A stretch of 64,000 bases of DNA, taken from the IMG/VR virus record IMGVR_UViG_3300047994_000617, positions 1 through 64,000 of that record; one strand, 5' to 3'. Shown piece after piece: positions 1 through 7,744 of this stretch; within the stretch, counting starts at the first letter, position 1, and each line of letters starts with the position of its first letter. The notes beneath the pieces were generated by a model. It did no database searches. It was given only the letters and a program-made list of their open reading frames with translations, and was not told the DNA's origin. This stretch comes from a virus. A program made the position numbers and the translations under genes.

Positions 1-702
1 TCACGCGGCCCTCCGCGCCGCGATCATCGCGGCGAGCCGATCGAGCTGGTCTCGATCGGCGTCCCGGATCGCGGCCTCGATCGCTTGCTCGTCCGTCGGC
101 CTCCCGTCCCGGCACCCCGGGCACGGGAGCTTGGGGGGCACCGTCTTGGCCAGCGAGGGCACCGCGTGGAAGCACGCCAGGATCGCGTGGGTGCGCGAAG
201 CGTGCGGCCTGCTCACCTCCACCATCGGAGCATCGCCCGTCGCGGCGGAGGCTTCCGCGGCGGCCTGGGCGGCGACGAGCAGCGACAGCGCGAACGGCGA
301 GAGCCTCTCGCTCGGCTTCAGCTTCACCGCGGGGACGATCCTCCGCGGCTTGCCGGTGCCGCAGGAGAGCAGTCCCCAGGGTTGCCGGATCCGGTCCTTG
401 CTCCGCACCACCCGTTGCCAGGGCGAGGAGACGGCGATCCAGCGGCGCGAGAGGTACGGATCGAACGCGGACCCTTTCTCCTCGTCGCCCATCTCGCTGT
501 CGAAGTCGTCCGCCCGGTCCTTGATCTCGACCATCTCGATCTGGCCCGCCATCGAGGGCCAGAAGGCGACCGCGAACACGTCTCCGATGTGCGTCCCCTT
601 CTCGCGGGGCCCGGTGTGCGTGGCCGCGTGCCGGACCAGCACCCAGCGATCGGCCGGGAACCAGAGCCGGAGCTTCCTCGCGATGGCAGCTTCAGCCGAC
701 AC
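1..702 (-). CDS. PD-(D/E)XK-type nuclease-like protein (MmcB-like)
   Basis: A 233-residue protein with a GTG start at 702. The middle reads GDVFAVAFWPS and then EMVEIK, the spacing of the acidic residue and the E-x-K pair in PD-(D/E)XK nucleases. It is followed by SRRWIAVSS and PWGLLSC, resembling later strands of the MmcB-like/phage endonuclease group. A CPGC pair lies near the C-terminus. It is the last gene of a leftward operon and overlaps the preceding gene by 11 bases. In such families the protein cuts or repairs DNA; whether this one is active cannot be told. The family assignment rests on motif reading only. Confidence 0.6.
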   Translation of the reverse strand: MSAEAAIARKLRLWFPADRWVLVRHAATHTGPREKGTHIGDVFAVAFWPSMAGQIEMVEIKDRADDFDSEMGDEEKGSAFDPYLSRRWIAVSSPWQRVVRSKDRIRQPWGLLSCGTGKPRRIVPAVKLKPSERLSPFALSLLVAAQAAAEASAATGDAPMVEVSRPHASRTHAILACFHAVPSLAKTVPPKLPCPGCRDGRPTDEQAIEAAIRDADRDQLDRLAAMIAARRAA

Positions 703-1303
703 GGCCAGCCTCCTTCCAGGGGAGGAGAGGGCAACCGCTGGGCAGGGCCGGGACGACCGTGCAGCGGGCGGAGGGCGCCCGGGGGTCGACGCGCTCCTCG
801 TCGGGCGGCGGCGGGAGGGAGGCCGGGCTCGCGCGGCGGGGGGCGCCGGGGTTCCACTCGGCGTCGGCGTCGTCGAGCTGGTCGAGCTCGGTGGTCGCCG
901 CGTCCAGGTGCTGGCGGAGCTCGATCTCCAGGCGGCGAAGGTCCCGGGGGAGCGCGGCGGCCGGGCTGAGCAGCTCGCGGCGGAGGTCCGTCAGCGCCTC
1001 GTCGACGGAGGCCAGGGTGCGGCGGACGCTCCCGAGGGCGCCGAGGGGCAGGCGGTCCACCAGGTCCTGCGCCTCGCGGACCTTCAGGGCGGCATCGTCG
1101 CCGCGATCGATGAAGGCGAGGGCCCGCGCCTTGGGGCTCAGGAGGGGCTCGGGGCCGAGCATGTCGTCGAGCGCCTGGTGGAGGCCGTCGAGGGCTCGGT
1201 TGGCGCCGGCGAGGAGGGCGCGGATGGGGTCGAGGTCGGAGCTGGAAACAGCGCCCCCGCCCGCCTGCTTGGCGGACGGAGGGCGCGGGGATACCGTGTT
1301 CAT
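692..1303 (-). CDS. Hypothetical helical protein
   Basis: A 203-residue protein of unknown function. The ATG at 1303 is preceded on the minus strand by a GAGG ribosome-binding site. Residues 20-140 are rich in Leu, Ala, Arg and Asp in a pattern typical of long helices or a coiled coil (for example DLRRLEIELRQHLDAATTEL). The C-terminus is Pro-rich and disordered. It sits between the small DNA-binding-like protein upstream and the nuclease-like gene downstream, overlapping the latter. No catalytic motif is visible. Confidence 0.75.
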   Translation of the reverse strand: MNTVSPRPPSAKQAGGGAVSSSDLDPIRALLAGANRALDGLHQALDDMLGPEPLLSPKARALAFIDRGDDAALKVREAQDLVDRLPLGALGSVRRTLASVDEALTDLRRELLSPAAALPRDLRRLEIELRQHLDAATTELDQLDDADAEWNPGAPRRASPASLPPPPDEERVDPRAPSARCTVVPALPSGCPLLPWKEAGRVG

Positions 1304-1381
1304 AGGTCGTGCCTCGGGTGTTTCGGGGTGTCGGCTCAGGGGCCCGCCGGCGGCGACAACGCCGTCGGGTCCCGCCTTTCT

Positions 1382-1627
1382 TCATCGGCTCGGCTTGCGG
1401 GCCGGCTTCTTCGTCGGGGCTCCCTTCTTGGTGACGGGCCGCTGGTAGGTGCCCGGGGGCGGGCCGATGACGTCCTCGCGGCTGGGGACGGCGACCCCGT
1501 TGCGTTCGCAGAGCTCTGCGATGGCTACCCGGGCGGCTGCGACGTCGGAACGCACGCCGATCTTGGGGCGGACCTCGCGGAGGGCCTCCCGCAGTTCGTC
1601 GGGCATCTCGATGGTCAACGTGGCCAT
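1382..1627 (-). CDS. Ribbon-helix-helix-like small protein
   Basis: An 81-residue protein from the ATG at 1627; a TTG three codons upstream is possible but less likely. The N-terminus MATLTIEMPDELREALREV has the short strand plus helix typical of CopG/MetJ ribbon-helix-helix regulators, followed by a second helix (AAARVAIAELCERNG). The C-terminal 25 residues are basic and low-complexity (TKKGAPTKKPARK). It is the first gene of the leftward operon and starts about 25 bases from a perfect dyad at 1650-1662, so autoregulation of the divergent region is plausible. The fold is inferred from sequence pattern only. Confidence 0.65.
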   Translation of the reverse strand: MATLTIEMPDELREALREVRPKIGVRSDVAAARVAIAELCERNGVAVPSREDVIGPPPGTYQRPVTKKGAPTKKPARKPSR

Positions 1628-1804
1628 GGGAATCAATTTACATCATCGAGCATTGACAATGCAAGTGGGGAGGGTCATCTTCTCCGCGACGCTGGATCTG
1701 TCCGCGTCCCCGCGCTGCCGTCCCTCCTGACGCGCGCGATCGGTGAAGTCTTGCCTGCTGCTGCCTGCGCGCTCCCCCGTCGCGCAAGGCCGGAGGTCTG
1801 CCCG
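1628..1804. promoter_or_regulatory. Divergent promoter region
   Basis: This spacer separates the only leftward operon from the long rightward gene series and is locally AT-rich (AATCAATTTACATCATCGAG) in an otherwise GC-rich window. Read leftward, TTGCAT and TAAATT are 18 bases apart, a passable -35/-10 pair just before the ATG at 1627. Read rightward, TTGACA at 1653-1658 is a perfect -35, but the expected -10 is poor. No promoter was tested; the assignment is from position and sequence. Confidence 0.5.
1650..1662. promoter_or_regulatory. Perfect 13-base dyad, likely operator
   Basis: GCATTG-A-CAATGC is a perfect inverted repeat around a single central base. It overlaps the candidate -35 elements of both directions in the divergent spacer. 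Dyads of this size are typical targets of dimeric ribbon-helix-helix or helix-turn-helix repressors, and the nearest leftward gene encodes a ribbon-helix-helix-like protein. Confidence 0.5.
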
Positions 1805-2722
1805 ATGAACGCCCCCCTTTCCCCCTGCCCCTCCCACGAGGCGACCGCGTGCCAACCCGGTCACCCGAACGATCCCTCCCTCTGCCGGTGGTGCGGCGAG
1901 GTCTGCCCGGATGCCCCCTTGGCCTACTGGGCGGGCCTGCCCGATGGTCCGGCCAGGCGCCCGGCGGCCCTCGCCGAGGCCGCCACCCTCTGGACCACCG
2001 CCCGCGCCGCCCATGAGGAGGCGGAACTGGAGGCGGGGGAGGCCCGCGATAGCGGCACCGAGGCCGAGGCGCGCCGGAGCGCCTTCGACATCGCGCTCGT
2101 CCTCCGGTGCGAGGACCGTCCTTCGCCGCCCCGTCTCGGGGAGCTGGCGGACTTCGCCGAGAGCCAGGGTGCCAAGATCCTGGCGGCCTACCTCCGGGAC
2201 GCGTCGAGCCCCTCGCCCACTCCGGCGCGCCGACGACGCACGACCCTCTCCGTCCGCCTGACCTTCTCCGGCCGCGACGTCGAGAAGGCGCAGGCGATGG
2301 TGAGCAAGATGCTCGACGTCGGTGTCTTCCAGGACGAGATCCGCGACTGGGCCGCTGCCGAGGGAGTGAAGATCAAGATCCGGCACTCGGCGGTCCGGAC
2401 GGTGCCGATGCGGAGCAAGGGCGCCAACCCGGCCCCCGCCGCCGAGCCGCTCGCGCCGACCTACAGCGTCCTCAAGGGCAACCGCTTCCTCGTCTCCGGG
2501 GTCTCTCTCGACGCTGCCCTGGCTGCCTCCGGTGAAGAGCAGGGGCACGCCTGCGTCATCGACGACGCCACCGACAAGCCCGCCTGCATGATCGGGGTCG
2601 AGCACGCCTGTCAGTGCGAGGTGTGCTCCCCCGAGGCGTGGAGCCAGGGGGAGCGGGAGAGCCTCGCGGCCGATGTCGCCGCCGCCCGCGAAGCGCTCGC
2701 CGCAGAAGGGAGCGCCTCGTGA
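1805..2722 (+). CDS. Hypothetical protein with N-terminal cysteine cluster
   Basis: A 305-residue protein starting at the ATG at 1805. The frame is open further upstream, but that part lies opposite the leftward genes. An N-terminal Cys/His cluster includes CRWCGEVCP, suggesting a small metal site. Residues about 55-135 are helical; a central basic segment (TPARRRRTTLSVRL) is followed by a region that may bind nucleic acid (EGVKIKIRHSAVRTVPMRSK). Near the C-terminus is a second Cys set (CQCEVC). Function unknown. It is the first gene of the rightward series, and its stop overlaps the next GTG by four bases. Confidence 0.7.
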   Translation: MNAPLSPCPSHEATACQPGHPNDPSLCRWCGEVCPDAPLAYWAGLPDGPARRPAALAEAATLWTTARAAHEEAELEAGEARDSGTEAEARRSAFDIALVLRCEDRPSPPRLGELADFAESQGAKILAAYLRDASSPSPTPARRRRTTLSVRLTFSGRDVEKAQAMVSKMLDVGVFQDEIRDWAAAEGVKIKIRHSAVRTVPMRSKGANPAPAAEPLAPTYSVLKGNRFLVSGVSLDAALAASGEEQGHACVIDDATDKPACMIGVEHACQCEVCSPEAWSQGERESLAADVAAAREALAAEGSAS

Positions 2723-3141
2723 GCGCGGCGCAACCCGTCGAGACCGGCGCGCGGGCGCCCACCGTCATCTTCGTCGCCTGGTGTCCGGTCCACGGACCCC
2801 TCGTGGCCGATCTGCACCGCAAGGACGCGCTGCACACGGTTTGCGGCGACCAGAGCGCGGCCAAGGAGTGTGACCGCGCCGGCGGGATCCAGGTGAGCCG
2901 CTACATCCTCGCGCCGACGGCGAAACGGACCGGGCGTCTTCCAACCCTCGCCGCTGGCGTCCTGGCGCTGCTCTCGCTCGGCGGGTGCATCGTAGTTCCG
3001 CCCGCGGCCCCCTGCTCCTCCACGGCCCCGTCGCCGACCACGTCCATGGCCTCGGCCTGCCAGGAGGCCACCAAGCCGCTCTACCCGCCGCCGGGGGACC
3101 ATCCGATCTTCACCGATCCGGGCTGGGAGACGTGCCGATGA
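2719..3141 (+). CDS. Small protein with internal lipobox
   Basis: A 140-residue reading frame whose GTG overlaps the previous stop (GTGA). The first half has cysteines (WCPVHG, CGD, EC) that could bind metal. The second half contains KRTGRLPTLAAGVLALLSLGGC, which looks like a complete lipoprotein signal: basic start, hydrophobic core and LGGC lipobox. A GTG at 2893 would start an 82-residue lipoprotein directly at this signal, so there may be two products or a different true start. The mature part is short and Pro/Ser-rich, as in phage outer spanins (Rz1-like), but no partner inner spanin was identified. Confidence 0.55.
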   Translation: MSAAQPVETGARAPTVIFVAWCPVHGPLVADLHRKDALHTVCGDQSAAKECDRAGGIQVSRYILAPTAKRTGRLPTLAAGVLALLSLGGCIVVPPAAPCSSTAPSPTTSMASACQEATKPLYPPPGDHPIFTDPGWETCR

Positions 3142-5717
3142 CCCCCAAGGAGTACACGCTCCTCTGCCTGTTCTGCGGCCTCGGCGGGGGCGGGCTCGGC
3201 TTCAAGAACGCGCACGCCCGGCTCTTCGGGACCGACGCGACGTTCCGTCTGCTCGGGGGGATCGACAACGATCCCGGCGCCTGTGAGGACTGGGAGTACC
3301 TGACCAAGAGCCCTGCCCTGTGCGCCGACCTCGCGACGATGACGCCGGGGGCGCTCCGCGAGTTCGTCGGGCCCGTCGCGCCCGATGTCGTGTTCGACAG
3401 CGCGCCGTGCAAGGCCGACTCCGGCCTCACCAACCGCGTGTTGGCGAAGACGGCGAAGTACGTCGACATGGCGGAGCTCTACGTCACCGGCGTCGAGCTG
3501 CTGCTCACCACGTGGGACGTCCCTCCGAAGCTCGTCCTCAAGGAGAACGTCTCTCGCATCTTGAGCAACGGCGCCGATCGCGTGGCCCGCGTGACGAAGA
3601 TGATGGAGGAGGCCGGCTACGCCGTTCACATCTCCACGCACGACTGCGGCGAGCTGGGCGGGCTCGCGCAGCACCGCCGGCGGGCGCTCATGGTCTGCCG
3701 CCTGAAGAGCAAGGTCACCTGCTACCTCTACCAGCCCCCCAAGCGCCGGGTGCGGGCCTGCGGCGAGGTCCTCGGCGAGCTCCCTCTGCCCGAGACGCCC
3801 TCCGCCGGGCCCATGCACAAGATGCCGCGGATCGGGTGGATGACCTGGCTCCGACTCGCGATGATCCCGCCCTCGGGCGACCACCGTGACCTCCCGGGCG
3901 TGCTCGCCGAGCACCAGGCGCGCAGCGCGGTGTGGGCGCGGCAGCACGTCGAAGCCTGGGGCGACCCGAGCGTCACGGTCACGACCTCGGGCACGAACGG
4001 CGCCTACGGCGTCGCCGATCCTCGGGTGGGCGACGAGCCGCTCGTCGTCGACCGGCTCAACGGCGCGTTCCGCGTGGAAGACTGGGCGGACCCCTCGCAC
4101 ACGATCGTCGGCCCGCACGGCACGGGTGGCAACCCCCACGTCGCCGACCCGCGTGTCGGCGTTCCCGCGTGCTCGTTCGGGAGCGCGTTCGGCGTGAAGG
4201 CGTGGGGGGAGCCGGGCGCCACGGCCACGGGTCATGGCGGGCCCGGCGGCGGTGCGTTCACCGTCGCCGATCCTCGGGTGGTCGGCTCCGACGACTGGCA
4301 CCCCGGCGCCTTCGGCGTGAAGGGCTTCGCCGACGCCGCCGGCACCGTGACGGGGCACGGACATCCGAGCGGCGGCGCCTTCGCGGTCGCCGATCCGAGG
4401 GTCGTCGAAGACGGTCGGTTCAACGGCGCGCACGGCGTGCGCGACTGGGACAAGCCAGCGACCACGGTCACCCAGGGTGGAGCCACCGGCGGGCGCTTCT
4501 CCGTCGCCGATCCGCGCGTCGTGGTGCCCGACAATAGTTTCCACGCCTACGGCGTGACGGATCTCGGCGAGGCCGCTGGGACCGTGACTTGCCACGGGCG
4601 CCCGGGCGGCGGTGCCTTCGCCGTCGCCGATAGCCGCGTCGTGCCCCAGGCCGGCAACGAGAACGCGCACTGGAACAAGCACCCGGTGACGCCCTGGGAG
4701 GGCCCGGCCGGCACCGTGGCGACCGCCACACGGCCCGGCTCGGGAGCGCCGTGCGTCGCCGATCCCCGCGCGATCGGCGCGAACCCGACGGATGGCCGCT
4801 TCTCGTCGCTCGGCGTGATGCCCTGGGACGCCGCGAGCGGCACGATCACGTCGGGAGCGCGCCCCTCTCGCGGCCGGTTCGCGGTCGCCGATGGCCGGCT
4901 CGTGGGTGCCGGGGGCGAGCCCGAGCCCGTCGAGATCGGCAAGGGCGCGTACGGGCGGAAGGACCAGCCCGGCGACCGCTTCCGCGGTTCGCTCGGCGTC
5001 GTGCGCTGGGACGCTCCCGTCGGCGTGGTCTCCAGCGCGGGCAACCCCGCCAAGGGGCCGTTCTCGGTGGCCGATGTCCGGATGCACCGGACGCCGGGCC
5101 GGAACCCCGACCACTGCATGTACGTCCTGCCGTGGTCGGCGCCGAGCTTCACCGTCCACGGCCAGGCCAACCCGGGCACGGGGGCCTACACGGTCGCGGA
5201 CGGCCGCGAGGAGGCGCAGGCGTTCGGCTTCCTCTCGCTCGACGAGGCGATGGGCACGATCAACGCGGAGGGCTGCGTCGAGCCGGGCCCCTGGGCGATC
5301 GTCGACACCGAGGGCGACACGCTGGCGTTCATCCACGGGGCCAAGCGGAGCCCCTTCGTGCTCATCGAGGAGCCGGCCAAGACGAAGCGCGGCAAGCCCA
5401 AGCTCCGCCGTGTCGACGTACCGGTCGTCATCCTCGTAGACGGCCTCTGGAAGCGCCCGATGACGCCCCTGGAGCTGGCCCGCCTCCAGGACCTGCCTGC
5501 GTTCGTCGACGGCAAGCCGCTCAAGCTCTCCGGCGAGAACGTCGGCGCTTGGGTCGAGCGCATCGGCAACGCCGTCCCCGTCGGCACGGCCAAGGCGATC
5601 GCCGAGCAGATGCTTCTGACGCTGCTCTCGTCCGAGATCGGGGCCGGCATGGCGCCGAGCGGCGGTCTGGTGTGGGTGACGCCGGAGGCGAGCGCGCTGG
5701 AAGCGGGGGCGCCGTGA
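3138..5717 (+). CDS. C5 cytosine DNA methyltransferase with repeat-expanded target region
   Basis: An 859-residue enzyme expected to methylate cytosine at C5 using S-adenosylmethionine. Motif I is FCGLGGGGLGF (residues 12-22); the catalytic Cys is about residue 91 in SAPCKADSG (variant of PCQ); the ENV motif is at about 136; QHRRR forms motif VIII; RPMTPLELARLQ forms motif IX; GNAVP (about 810) forms motif X. Between VIII and IX, where the target-recognition domain normally lies, are about ten repeats of roughly 40 residues ending in VADPRV. The ATG overlaps the previous stop (ATGA). It may protect the element from restriction or form part of a modification system; no nuclease partner is adjacent. 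Confidence 0.93.
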   Translation: MTPKEYTLLCLFCGLGGGGLGFKNAHARLFGTDATFRLLGGIDNDPGACEDWEYLTKSPALCADLATMTPGALREFVGPVAPDVVFDSAPCKADSGLTNRVLAKTAKYVDMAELYVTGVELLLTTWDVPPKLVLKENVSRILSNGADRVARVTKMMEEAGYAVHISTHDCGELGGLAQHRRRALMVCRLKSKVTCYLYQPPKRRVRACGEVLGELPLPETPSAGPMHKMPRIGWMTWLRLAMIPPSGDHRDLPGVLAEHQARSAVWARQHVEAWGDPSVTVTTSGTNGAYGVADPRVGDEPLVVDRLNGAFRVEDWADPSHTIVGPHGTGGNPHVADPRVGVPACSFGSAFGVKAWGEPGATATGHGGPGGGAFTVADPRVVGSDDWHPGAFGVKGFADAAGTVTGHGHPSGGAFAVADPRVVEDGRFNGAHGVRDWDKPATTVTQGGATGGRFSVADPRVVVPDNSFHAYGVTDLGEAAGTVTCHGRPGGGAFAVADSRVVPQAGNENAHWNKHPVTPWEGPAGTVATATRPGSGAPCVADPRAIGANPTDGRFSSLGVMPWDAASGTITSGARPSRGRFAVADGRLVGAGGEPEPVEIGKGAYGRKDQPGDRFRGSLGVVRWDAPVGVVSSAGNPAKGPFSVADVRMHRTPGRNPDHCMYVLPWSAPSFTVHGQANPGTGAYTVADGREEAQAFGFLSLDEAMGTINAEGCVEPGPWAIVDTEGDTLAFIHGAKRSPFVLIEEPAKTKRGKPKLRRVDVPVVILVDGLWKRPMTPLELARLQDLPAFVDGKPLKLSGENVGAWVERIGNAVPVGTAKAIAEQMLLTLLSSEIGAGMAPSGGLVWVTPEASALEAGAP
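3950..5215 (+). repeat. About ten ~40-residue coding repeats in the methyltransferase
   Basis: The unit carries GV..W, a conserved TVT and GGGAF, and closes with VADPRV or a close variant. VAD closings are visible near bases 4013, 4143, 4265, 4388, 4505, 4624, 4757, 4886, 5077 and 5195, giving a period of about 120-130 bases. The units diverge at DNA level but keep the protein pattern. Confidence 0.85.
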
Positions 5718-5758
5718 AGATCATCCACTGCACGAGCCGCGGCAACCTCACTTCTTTC

Positions 5759-5856
5759 GGGGTCGAGCGGTCGGCCAGCACCCTCGGGTGCGCAAACGCT
5801 CACGGCGATAATGACGATCGCCTCCTGGCGCCTGGGTTCGAGTCCCAGGGACCCCA
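5759..5856 (+). ncRNA. tRNA-like fold with T-arm and acceptor but no standard anticodon arm
   Basis: The 3' part is a textbook T-arm (CTGGG-TTCGAGT-CCCAG at 5832-5848) followed by GGACCCC and A, then CCT. GGGGTC at 5759-5764 pairs with GACCCC at 5850-5855, closing the fold with one mismatch next to it. The 98-base length and middle are not canonical: 5774-5778 can pair with 5825-5829 and enclose two hairpins (GCACC/GGTGC and GGCGAT/ATCGCC). I could not place a 7-base anticodon loop with T33 and five-pair stems. It could be a degenerate tRNA, a tRNA-mimic RNA, or a tRNA 3' end captured as an attachment core. Confidence 0.4.
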
Positions 5857-5888
5857 CCTCTCCGCGCCGATCGCGGAGCCAACAAAAG

Positions 5889-5921
5889 CCGAAACCCCGC
5901 GGGTGGAGCCGCGGGGCTCGG
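5889..5921 (+). terminator. GC-rich hairpin, possible terminator
   Basis: CCCCGCGG (5895-5902) pairs with CCGCGGGG (5909-5916) around a 6-base loop, with an outer CCGA/TCGG extension. It lies after the methyltransferase and the tRNA-like fold and before the next gene at 5949. There is no T-run, so intrinsic termination is uncertain; it may act as an RNA processing or stability element. Confidence 0.45.
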
Positions 5922-5948
5922 TGATTCATCCACCGGAGTGCATGTCCG

Positions 5949-6293
5949 ATGAACGCGTCCACAGATAGCAGAGCGGTCTTTCCCAGCAACCTTCAACGCC
6001 CGCCGTCGCTCCTTGAGCTGGCGGAGGGCGACGTCGACACGCTCGACTGCGATCCCCAAGAGATCCTCTCCGAGCCGCCCCGTTCCCCGTCCGACCGTCC
6101 CGACGCGATCGTCTGCGTCCCGCCGGCGCGCCCGACCCCGCTGCCCGAGCTCACGGAGGAGGCCAGGGCGGCGGGCTGGAACCTGTACCGCCCGGCCCCC
6201 AGGGTCGACGCGGCCCCCGCCTGGCAAGAGAGGGTCCTGACCCTCCTCGCCGAGATCGAGGCCCAGGGCGGCGCGCCGGAAGGGAGCTCGTGA
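5949..6293 (+). CDS. Hypothetical protein
   Basis: A 114-residue Pro- and acid-rich protein with no recognised domain. The ATG at 5949 follows a CCGGAG sequence. It opens a new overlapping gene series after the tRNA-like element and hairpin. Its stop overlaps the start of the next gene. Confidence 0.65.
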   Translation: MNASTDSRAVFPSNLQRPPSLLELAEGDVDTLDCDPQEILSEPPRSPSDRPDAIVCVPPARPTPLPELTEEARAAGWNLYRPAPRVDAAPAWQERVLTLLAEIEAQGGAPEGSS

Positions 6294-7129
6294 TGCGCGA
6301 CCTGCTCGACGCCCCCTCCTCCGAGCGGCCCGTGTACCTCGCCGATCTCGCCGAGCGCGAGAAGCTCCCGCCCAAGGCCCTGGGGATGCTCCGGCTGCTC
6401 CGAGAGGACCTCTCGCACAAGGGCACCCGCGACCGGGCCGTCATCCTGCTCGCTGCCGGCGGGATGGGCTTCTCCGCCGAGGAGATCGCCAACCTCGCGC
6501 GCACGGCCTGCGCAGAGCTTCCGGAAGGTCGCGTGTCCGTCACCCGACACCACCACGGGGGGCTGTCCGGGGTGTCCACGGAAACGACGGTGGGGCCGGA
6601 CCAAGCGCTGTCGATGGCGCTGCGGCTCTGGCTCCAGGTCCGGGACACCTTGGGGCCCCTCGAGGGCCCGCTCTTCATGGGCCTGGGAGACGATCCGTCG
6701 CATGGCCTGACCGCCCTGACGCCCGGGATGGTGCGCGCGATCCTCGGTGGCTACGTGACGCCCGCCGACGCGGCGAAGCGCACCGTCGAGACCCTCCAGA
6801 TGCTCTCCGTGGTGGCGGATGCCGAAGCGCTGTCCACGACCAGTGACCTTCTGAGCTTGCTGCTGACGCAAGGGTTGAACCTCACCCGTGATCGCCTCGC
6901 CCTCACGGCTGACCCGTTGGCAAGCGTCGCCATGGCGGTGAGGCACGGGATCACGCTCCAGAAGCGCGCCATCGCCTTCCAGAGGGCCACCGGCAACCCG
7001 CTCGACACCCGCGCCCTCTCCCGGCTCGAACGGGGCCTCTTCATCCTCCGCCGCGCCCGCATGGGCATCGTCTCGCAGCGGAGGATCGAGTCCGCGGAAG
7101 CACCGGCGGGAAGGGAGGGTGCCTCGTGA
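6290..7129 (+). CDS. Tyrosine-recombinase-like protein lacking catalytic residues
   Basis: A 279-residue protein starting at GTG 6290 (or ATG 6293). The segment TRDRAVILLAAGGMGFSAEE and what follows matches the layout of the phage-integrase catalytic domain (RDRAL-LLL-TGLRxSEL). A later SVTRHHHGG, TTVGPDQAL, GPLFMG and LTPGMVRAIL fit the beta-turn and helices of that fold. The catalytic Arg of the TGLR motif is replaced by Gly-Phe, and the H-x-x-R and Tyr are not seen. It would therefore be a non-catalytic DNA-binding relative. The fold is inferred by eye from motif order. Related-looking genes lie at 8305, 26820 and 32355. Confidence 0.5.
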   Translation: MMRDLLDAPSSERPVYLADLAEREKLPPKALGMLRLLREDLSHKGTRDRAVILLAAGGMGFSAEEIANLARTACAELPEGRVSVTRHHHGGLSGVSTETTVGPDQALSMALRLWLQVRDTLGPLEGPLFMGLGDDPSHGLTALTPGMVRAILGGYVTPADAAKRTVETLQMLSVVADAEALSTTSDLLSLLLTQGLNLTRDRLALTADPLASVAMAVRHGITLQKRAIAFQRATGNPLDTRALSRLERGLFILRRARMGIVSQRRIESAEAPAGREGAS

Positions 7130-7494
7130 GCCCCCTCCACATCCTCGCCGACGTGATCGGCGGTCTGCTCCTCCTGGGCCTGCTCGTCGCCTTGGCCCTG
7201 GTCCGCCGCGCGGTGCCGCCCCCTCCGAAGCCCCCGCCTCCCATCCGTACGGCGGACGACTTCCTCGACGTGCTCGGGGACGACATCGAGGCGGGCCACG
7301 TCCCCGGCGTCTGGGGGCTCGACGACCACGATCCGACAGCCGCGCCCCGGGCGTTCGATCTGCTGCTGGACGATCACAAGACGCGGCTCTGCCTGACGAT
7401 CGAAGCGCTGGATCTCCGCCACGGCCCGGAGTCCGCGCGGCGCGCCAGCGACCGGGCGCGGCGCGCCATGTCCGTGGAGGTGGGCCATGGATAG
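7126..7494 (+). CDS. Small N-terminally membrane-anchored protein
   Basis: A 122-residue protein whose GTG overlaps the previous stop. Residues 5-27 (LADVIGGLLLLGLLVALALV) form one transmembrane helix followed by Arg residues and a Pro-rich hinge (VPPPPKPPPP), leaving an acidic cytosolic or external domain with DDHDP and DDH segments. Function unknown. Confidence 0.65.
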   Translation: MSPLHILADVIGGLLLLGLLVALALVRRAVPPPPKPPPPIRTADDFLDVLGDDIEAGHVPGVWGLDDHDPTAAPRAFDLLLDDHKTRLCLTIEALDLRHGPESARRASDRARRAMSVEVGHG

Positions 7495-7744
7495 CCCGAC
7501 GCACAGGTCCTCCGCCGCAGCGTCAGCGCCGACCCGGGCCGACCGGGTGGCCGACGCATGGACGGCGCCGGATGTGGTTGTGACCGCGACGGGGGGCGCC
7601 TTCCGCTTCACGTACGCGGGCTGGCCATCGCCGCTCGAGGTCCGCAACCCCACGGCCGCGCAGCAGCTTGTCAGAACGATGCGGGGCGAGGGGCTCAAGG
7701 TCCGCACGCCGGAGCCGGAGCTCCTGGAGACCTCCGATGCGTAG
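7487..7744 (+). CDS. Hypothetical small protein
   Basis: An 85-residue protein overlapping its neighbour by eight bases. The core (VVVTATGGAFRFTYAG) looks like a compact beta-sheet protein, with a downstream helix (NPTAAQQLVRTMRGEG). No function can be assigned. Confidence 0.6.
   Translation: MDSPTHRSSAAASAPTRADRVADAWTAPDVVVTATGGAFRFTYAGWPSPLEVRNPTAAQQLVRTMRGEGLKVRTPEPELLETSDA

Noticed and set aside
131-1804. Upstream extension of the 305-residue protein
   Set aside because: The extension runs opposite three convincing leftward genes; the ATG at 1805 starts the protein-like part.
3081-5336. 751-residue minus-strand frame opposite the methyltransferase
   Set aside because: The plus strand carries all ordered C5 methyltransferase motifs; the minus frame has none and is an antisense shadow.
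5759-5856. A normal tRNA gene
   Set aside because: The T-arm and acceptor fit, but no 5-pair anticodon stem with a 7-base loop and T33 could be found, and the length is 98 bases with no class II layout.
5714-5968. 84-codon frame starting with a GTGA overlap
   Set aside because: It crosses the tRNA-like fold and the hairpin, and the segment translated as APGFESQG is a well-known artefact of reading through a tRNA T-arm. The start overlap is the only support.
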